NCBI GenBank assembly: GCA_029548585.1 | Contig: JAKPNC010000033.1 | Location: 1 to 9,177, forward strand | Origin: a bacterium | Lineage (GTDB): Bacteria > Ratteibacteria > UBA8468 > B48-G9 > JAFGKM01 | Length of the DNA stretch: 9,177 nucleotides | Direction: 5' to 3' | In this document: piece after piece, positions 6,389 to 9,177 of the stretch | How the letters are laid out: every line of letters starts with the position of its first letter | Numbering within the stretch: position 1 is the first letter of the stretch | Program-made: the position numbers and the translations under genes | The notes under the pieces: generated by a model | What the model saw: only the letters and a program-made list of their open reading frames with translations | What the model was told of the DNA's origin: nothing | Databases searched by the model: none

Positions 6389-7549
6389 ATGGATTATTTT
6401 CTGACTGAAGAGCAGGTTATGATAAAGGAGCTTGCCCGAAAGATTGCTATTGAAAAAATTCTGCCGGTCAGGGCGGAATATGACGAGAAAGAAATCTTCC
6501 CGAGAGAGATAGTCAAGACTCTCGGAGAATCCGACCTTTTCGGGGTATACATACCGGAAGAGTACGGAGGCATGGGGTACGGCGTTTTCGAGCTTTGTCT
6601 CGCCATCGAGGAATTGAGCAGGGTCTGCGGAGGCATTTCCCTTTCATACGCCGGTACAGCTCTCGGAACCTTTCCCATACTGCTTTTCGGGAACGAGGAA
6701 CAGAAAAAGAAGTACCTTCCCCCCATTGCCAGGGGAGAGAAGATAGCGGCCTTCGGGGTGACCGAATCTGAAGCGGGAAGCGACATTACCTCCCTGGCAA
6801 CGACCGCCAAAAGGGAGGGAGACCATTATATCCTGAACGGGACCAAGCAGTGGATAACAAACGGCGGCGAGGCGGAAACATACGTGGTAATAGCCACTAC
6901 GGACAGGACAAAAGGGGCACGGGGTTCGACGGCTTTTATCCTTGAAAAGGGCATGGAAGGCTTCAATTTCGGGAAGAAAGAAAACAAGCTCGGAATAAGG
7001 GCTTCCGCCACAAGGGAACTGGTATTTGAAAACTGCAGGGTTCCCGCTGAGAACGTTCTTTCAAAAGAAGGCATGGGATTCATGATAACCCTGAAGAATT
7101 TCGATTCAAGCAGGCCCGGAGTGGCGGCCCAGGCTCTCGGAATAGCGCAGGGCGCTTTTGAAGCGGCCCTTGAGTATGCCCACCAGAGAAAGCAGTTCGG
7201 CCAGCCTGTCAGCTCTTTCCAGGCGGTACAGCACATGCTTGCCGACATGGCCACGCAGATAGAGGCGTCCAGGGCATTGATATACCAGACCGCGAAAATG
7301 ATAGATGCCGGGGCCAGGGATTTTTCAACCAATTCAGCCATGTGCAAGCTTTTGGCCTCAGACGTTGCGATGAAGGTGACAACGGATGCCATACAGATTT
7401 TCGGCGGGTACGGTTACATGAAGGAATACCCGGTTGAAAAGATGTTCAGGGATGCCAAGATAACCCAGATATACGAGGGAACCAACCAGATACAGAGGAA
7501 CGTTATCGGGAAGGACTTGGTTAAGAGCCTCTCGAAAAAGAAGAATTGA
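6389..7549 (+). CDS. acyl-CoA dehydrogenase family protein (short/medium-chain type)
   Basis: An FAD flavoprotein expected to oxidise acyl-CoA to trans-2-enoyl-CoA, passing electrons to ETF or a related acceptor. The 386-residue length is typical of the butyryl-CoA dehydrogenase group. Seen are an N-terminal helical domain, AAFGVTESEAGSD at 120-132 (signature 1, with Ser where Pro is usual in TEPxAGSD), TKQWITNG at 152-159, RKQFGQPVSSFQ at 267-278, IFGGYGYMKEYPVEKMFRD at 337-355, and the catalytic base Glu363 in IYEGTNQIQR. Glu at this position fits straight-chain substrates; the exact substrate cannot be read. ATG 6389 follows AGGAGA (6379-6384). Placement directly after fabF is odd for a catabolic enzyme: it could serve CoA-thioester degradation, a syntrophic reversible pathway, or desaturation of acyl intermediates. 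The family call is firm; the role is open. Confidence 0.93.
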   Translation: MDYFLTEEQVMIKELARKIAIEKILPVRAEYDEKEIFPREIVKTLGESDLFGVYIPEEYGGMGYGVFELCLAIEELSRVCGGISLSYAGTALGTFPILLFGNEEQKKKYLPPIARGEKIAAFGVTESEAGSDITSLATTAKREGDHYILNGTKQWITNGGEAETYVVIATTDRTKGARGSTAFILEKGMEGFNFGKKENKLGIRASATRELVFENCRVPAENVLSKEGMGFMITLKNFDSSRPGVAAQALGIAQGAFEAALEYAHQRKQFGQPVSSFQAVQHMLADMATQIEASRALIYQTAKMIDAGARDFSTNSAMCKLLASDVAMKVTTDAIQIFGGYGYMKEYPVEKMFRDAKITQIYEGTNQIQRNVIGKDLVKSLSKKKN

Positions 7550-7552
7550 AGG

Positions 7553-8488
7553 GTGGAAGAAATCATATACAGGCAGGACGGCGGCAAGGAAAGGGTAGAT
7601 TCGTACCTGAAGAAACTCCTGGGTTTTTCGAGGGAGAAAATAAAAGGATTGCTTGCCGCAGGGAAAATATGTGTCAACGGAAGGGCCGTTGAACCTTCTT
7701 ACAACCTTCGGCATGGAGACAGGATAGATGTCCTGGTTAAAGAAGACCCGCTTGCTTCACCCCTGCCGGTTCCTCAGAAGGCCGATCTGAATGTCATTTA
7801 TGAAGACGGCCATATCCTTGTCGTGAATAAACCGGCCGGCATACTTACCCATCCCACCCACTCAAGGAAGGAAGGCACCCTTCTCAATTTTGCCCTCGCC
7901 CACTCCTGCCTTGCAGGCGGTGATCCGGACAGGCCGGGGATCGTTCACCGGCTTGACAGGGATACATCGGGAGCGATCGTTATGGCGAAGACAGAGGCTG
8001 CCTTTGAAAACCTTGTACGCCAGTTCAGCAACAGGCAGGTAAACAAGGTATACCTGGCTGTCGTAAAGGGTTTCTTACCATACTCTTCAAAAAAGGTGGA
8101 ATTTACAGTCCAGCCCGATAAGAAGGAACACACCTCTATGGATGTTCGCTACCTTAGAGGCAAGAAGACGATAACCATTGTTGAAAGGATACGGTACATA
8201 GAACGCAGCGATATAACCATTGTCATGGCGAAACCAGTTACGGGCAGGACTCACCAGGTACGACTCGCCCTTGCATCTGAAGGATATCCCATTATAGGGG
8301 ATGAGGTATACGGCGCTCTTTCGCCCCTTATCGGCCGGGTTGCGCTCCATTCGTACAGGATATCATTCAACCATCCGGGAGAGGAGAGGATCGTGCGTTT
8401 CACCGCTTCCCTTCCGGCTGACCTGGAACTCATCATCAAACCCGAAGACCTCAGGGATATGGGCCGTTGCCTTGACAAATCGTTATAA
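7553..8488 (+). CDS. RluD/RluA-family 23S rRNA pseudouridine synthase
   Basis: Isomerises specific uridines to pseudouridine, most likely in 23S rRNA. The 311-residue protein has an N-terminal S4 RNA-binding domain (about 14-61: RVDSYLKKLLGFSREKIKGL then GKICVNGRAV) followed by the RluA-type catalytic domain: VNKPAGILTHP at 91-101, GIVHRLDRDTSG at 129-140 with catalytic Asp137, KVYLAVVKG, and GRTHQVRLALASEGYPIIGDEVYG near 227-250. The S4 domain and length suggest RluD, but RluC and other paralogues share this layout, so I give no symbol. The start must be after the upstream stop, which is in the same frame; GTG at 7553 is the only start that keeps the S4 domain intact. It lacks a well-spaced Shine-Dalgarno and lies 3 bp after the dehydrogenase stop, so it probably relies on re-initiation. 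Its 3' end contains the tRNA-Gly promoter -35. Confidence 0.93.
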   Translation: MEEIIYRQDGGKERVDSYLKKLLGFSREKIKGLLAAGKICVNGRAVEPSYNLRHGDRIDVLVKEDPLASPLPVPQKADLNVIYEDGHILVVNKPAGILTHPTHSRKEGTLLNFALAHSCLAGGDPDRPGIVHRLDRDTSGAIVMAKTEAAFENLVRQFSNRQVNKVYLAVVKGFLPYSSKKVEFTVQPDKKEHTSMDVRYLRGKKTITIVERIRYIERSDITIVMAKPVTGRTHQVRLALASEGYPIIGDEVYGALSPLIGRVALHSYRISFNHPGEERIVRFTASLPADLELIIKPEDLRDMGRCLDKSL

Positions 8489-8499
8489 GTTGTTATAAT
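8472..8499 (+). promoter_or_regulatory. perfect sigma-70 promoter for tRNA-Gly, overlapping the rluD-like 3' end
   Basis: TTGACA (8472-8477), 16-bp spacer, TATAAT (8494-8499). Both hexamers match consensus exactly. The -35 box lies within the last codons of the pseudouridine synthase (Leu-Asp-Lys), and the -10 box lies six bases after its stop. Expected transcription start is near 8505-8506, giving an 18-20 nt leader ending in seven T before the tRNA. A nearby repeat of GTTATAA (8482 and 8492) makes an off-register -10 possible, but the spacing favours the second. Confidence 0.88.
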
Positions 8500-8523
8500 T
8501 ATATACTTAAAGATCCTTTTTTT

Positions 8524-8595
<72 letters not shown>

Positions 8596-8601
8596 CTGAT
8601 T

Positions 8602-8642
8602 GCGGCACGCAAGACAAAAGATGCCGTGCGTGCTGCCTTTTT
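8602..8642 (+). terminator. intrinsic terminator after tRNA-Gly
   Basis: GCGGCACGC (8602-8610) pairs with GCGTGCTGC (8628-8636) over nine pairs including one G-U, then one C and five T (8638-8642). The 17-nt loop contains an alternative inner pairing (CGGCA 8603-8607 with TGCCG 8622-8626). It lies six bases after the tRNA and would stop both the tRNA-Gly transcript and any read-through from the fab/acd/rlu operon, for which I see no other terminator. Confidence 0.8.
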
Positions 8643-8720
8643 CAGGATTGTTTCGGGGATGAGAAATAAAGGCCGTTCAAATCTCGTTCCGCATTTTTTC
8701 ATGAAGTAATTGCGGAATGC
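8643..8720 (+). promoter_or_regulatory. AT-rich region with inverted repeat just upstream of the tRNA-Thr/tuf promoter (UP element or operator candidate)
   Basis: TTCCGCA (8687-8693) and TGCGGAA (8711-8717) form a perfect 7-bp inverted repeat with a 17-bp AT-rich centre containing six T, ending three bases before the -35 box. The AT-rich centre falls about 45-63 bp upstream of the predicted start, where an UP element for the RNA polymerase alpha subunit would sit. A second possible pairing, GGGATGAG (8656-8663) with CTCGTTCC (8683-8690), has two G-U pairs and is followed after three bases by six T, so it could be a weak back-up terminator instead. The repeats are visible; which role is real is not. 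Confidence 0.45.
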
Positions 8721-8749
8721 TTGACAAAAATGCCTGCAGGTCTTATAAT
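8721..8749 (+). promoter_or_regulatory. perfect sigma-70 promoter for tRNA-Thr and probably tuf
   Basis: TTGACA (8721-8726), 17-bp spacer, TATAAT (8744-8749): both hexamers and the spacing are consensus. Predicted start is near 8755-8756. It shares the wider pattern CTTGACAAA...TTATAATTA with the tRNA-Gly promoter, suggesting a common design for stable-RNA promoters in this genome. No other convincing promoter lies between here and tuf, and no terminator follows tRNA-Thr, so this promoter probably drives both genes. Confidence 0.9.
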
Positions 8750-8754
8750 TAATA

Positions 8755-8783
8755 GTCGGCAGTAGTTGAAACACCTGCCTGAC
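8755..8783 (+). other. hairpin at the predicted 5' end of the tRNA-Thr/tuf transcript
   Basis: GTC (8755-8757) plus GGCAG (8758-8762) pair with CTGCC (8775-8779) and GAC (8781-8783), with one bulged T (8780) and a 12-nt loop. The stem begins at about the predicted first transcribed base, so the primary transcript may start directly in a hairpin, which could protect it from 5'-end-dependent decay until RNase P cuts at the tRNA. This role is inference. Confidence 0.45.
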
Positions 8784-8801
8784 GTGAGATAGAGAATAAC
8801 C

Positions 8802-8873
8802 GCTGCTGTGGCTCAGTGGTAGAGCACGTCCTTGGTAAGGACGGGGTCATGGGTTCAATCCCCATCAGCAGCT
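8802..8873 (+). tRNA. tRNA-Thr (anticodon GGT)
   Basis: Cloverleaf: acceptor GCTGCTG (8802-8808) with CAGCAGC (8866-8872); D stem GCTC/GAGC (8811-8814, 8822-8825); anticodon stem CGTCC/GGACG (8827-8831, 8839-8843) with loop TTGGTAA, anticodon GGT at 8834-8836; five-base variable loop; T stem ATGGG/CCCAT with loop TTCAATC (8854-8860). Discriminator base is T; E. coli tRNA-Thr isoacceptors have A. The CCA end is not encoded. It reads ACC and ACT. Position directly upstream of tuf matches the thrT-tufB arrangement known from E. coli. Confidence 0.97.
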
Positions 8874-9051
8874 GCTTTATCAGGATAATTCACGGTACAG
8901 GGTTCATGGCCTGCAGTAACCATGCAAGGAAAGGAAAAGGCTCTTTACCTTTCTGTTGTGCCCATGCCTTGAGTCTTCATAGTAAAGTCAACCGGATTTT
9001 CATTCTTAAGCTCATTTAACGGTTTTGAAAAAAATTAAGGAGGCATAAAAA
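8874..9051 (+). promoter_or_regulatory. structured 178-nt spacer/leader between tRNA-Thr and tuf
   Basis: I see no gene here. The clearest structure is a hairpin at 8929-8953: GAAAGG with CCTTTC, an A-A mismatch, then AAAG with CTTT around a 3-nt loop GCT. It can be extended outward with one bulge through CAA (8925-8927) and TTG. Competing pairings exist: CATGG (8905-8909) with CCATG at 8920-8924 or 8962-8966, and CAAGG (8925-8929) with CCTTG (8967-8971). AACCG (8990-8994) can pair with CGGTT (9020-9024). None is followed by a strong T run, so tRNA-Thr and tuf probably share a transcript and RNase processing separates them. A translational control role is possible but unproven. Confidence 0.45.
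9038..9043 (+). promoter_or_regulatory. strong Shine-Dalgarno of tuf
   Basis: AGGAGG, eight bases before the ATG at 9052, inside an A-rich and therefore probably unpaired stretch. It is consistent with the very high translation expected for EF-Tu and fixes the start codon. Confidence 0.88.
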
Positions 9052-9177
9052 ATGGCAAAGGAGAAATTTGTAAGGAGCAAGCCGCACGTAAACATAGGAA
9101 CGATAGGACACGTAGACCACGGTAAGACGACGCTGACCAGCGCGATAACGATGGTATTAAGCAAGAAGGGGCAGGCG
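9052..9177 (+). CDS. tuf: elongation factor Tu, N-terminal 42 residues (3' truncated by window edge)
   Basis: EF-Tu is the GTPase that brings aminoacyl-tRNA to the ribosome. The visible part begins MAKEKFVRSKPHVNIGTIGHVDHGKT, with the P-loop G1 motif GHVDHGKT at residues 19-26; the next 16 residues are the start of helix A. The G2-G5 motifs and domains II and III lie beyond the window. The ATG is fixed by AGGAGG at 9038-9043. All three Ile codons visible (15, 18, 32) are ATA and Val is GTA in all four cases, unlike most bacterial tuf genes. Context after tRNA-Thr suggests the tufB-type locus, in which tRNA-Trp, secE, nusG and the rplK operon often follow, though that region cannot be seen. 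Confidence 0.97.
   Translation, partial: MAKEKFVRSKPHVNIGTIGHVDHGKTTLTSAITMVLSKKGQA

Noticed and set aside
8731..8778. GCAGGT (8736-8741) and ACCTGC (8773-8778) as an operator pair flanking the -10 box
   Set aside because: Arms are 31 bp apart and overlap the better transcript hairpin at 8755-8783; the palindromic CCTGCAGG in the spacer makes a chance match likely.
8816..9019. A 67-codon plus-strand open frame from within tRNA-Thr into the tuf leader
   Set aside because: It begins inside the tRNA (MVEHVLGKDGVMGSIPI is the usual false translation of a tRNA) and has no ribosome site.

Overview
The window is a housekeeping stretch of a bacterial chromosome with every recognisable gene on the + strand. 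Codon use is distinctive: AGG for Arg and ATA for Ile, even in rpmF, acpP and tuf. Together with the order rsmD-coaD-rpmF-plsX-fabH-fabD-fabG-acpP-fabF, the acyl-CoA dehydrogenase after fabF, and a tRNA-Thr placed ahead of tuf, this suggests an anaerobic, acyl-CoA-metabolising Gram-negative lineage such as Desulfobacterota (former Deltaproteobacteria) or Nitrospirota. That placement is an inference and is not certain.

Layout. Positions 1-321 hold the 3' end of rsmD (16S rRNA methyltransferase), followed by coaD (CoA biosynthesis) and rpmF (ribosomal protein L32). From 1044 to 6311 runs the fatty-acid/phospholipid module plsX, fabH, fabD, fabG, acpP, fabF. Many genes overlap by 1-22 bp (rpmF/plsX, plsX/fabH, fabH/fabD, acpP/fabF), which points to one translationally coupled operon. 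Three gaps break the coupling (fabD-fabG 77 bp, fabG-acpP 55 bp, fabF-acd 77 bp), and each contains inverted repeats. An acyl-CoA dehydrogenase (6389-7549) and an RluD-family pseudouridine synthase (7553-8488) continue the run. No fabZ, fabI/fabK or accABCD is present here.

From 8472 to the end the window becomes a tRNA/elongation-factor locus. A perfect sigma-70 promoter inside the 3' end of rluD drives tRNA-Gly(GCC), which is followed by a good intrinsic terminator. A second perfect promoter (TTGACA, 17 bp, TATAAT) drives tRNA-Thr(GGT). No terminator separates that tRNA from the following tuf gene (EF-Tu, first 42 codons only), so tRNA-Thr and tuf are probably co-transcribed, as in the E. 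coli thrT-tufB arrangement.

How the genes work together: CoaD supplies the CoA pathway that feeds ACP phosphopantetheinylation. FabD loads malonate on ACP, FabH and FabF condense, FabG reduces, and PlsX turns acyl-ACP into acyl-phosphate for phospholipid synthesis. RsmD, L32, RluD, the tRNAs and EF-Tu belong to translation. I see no phage, transposon, CRISPR array or clearly new system. The points most worth checking are the NADH-type cofactor signature in FabG, the acyl-CoA dehydrogenase in a fatty-acid synthesis operon, the structured intergenic gaps, the promoter/leader architecture of the tRNA-Thr-tuf unit, and ATA as the apparent preferred Ile codon in highly expressed genes.
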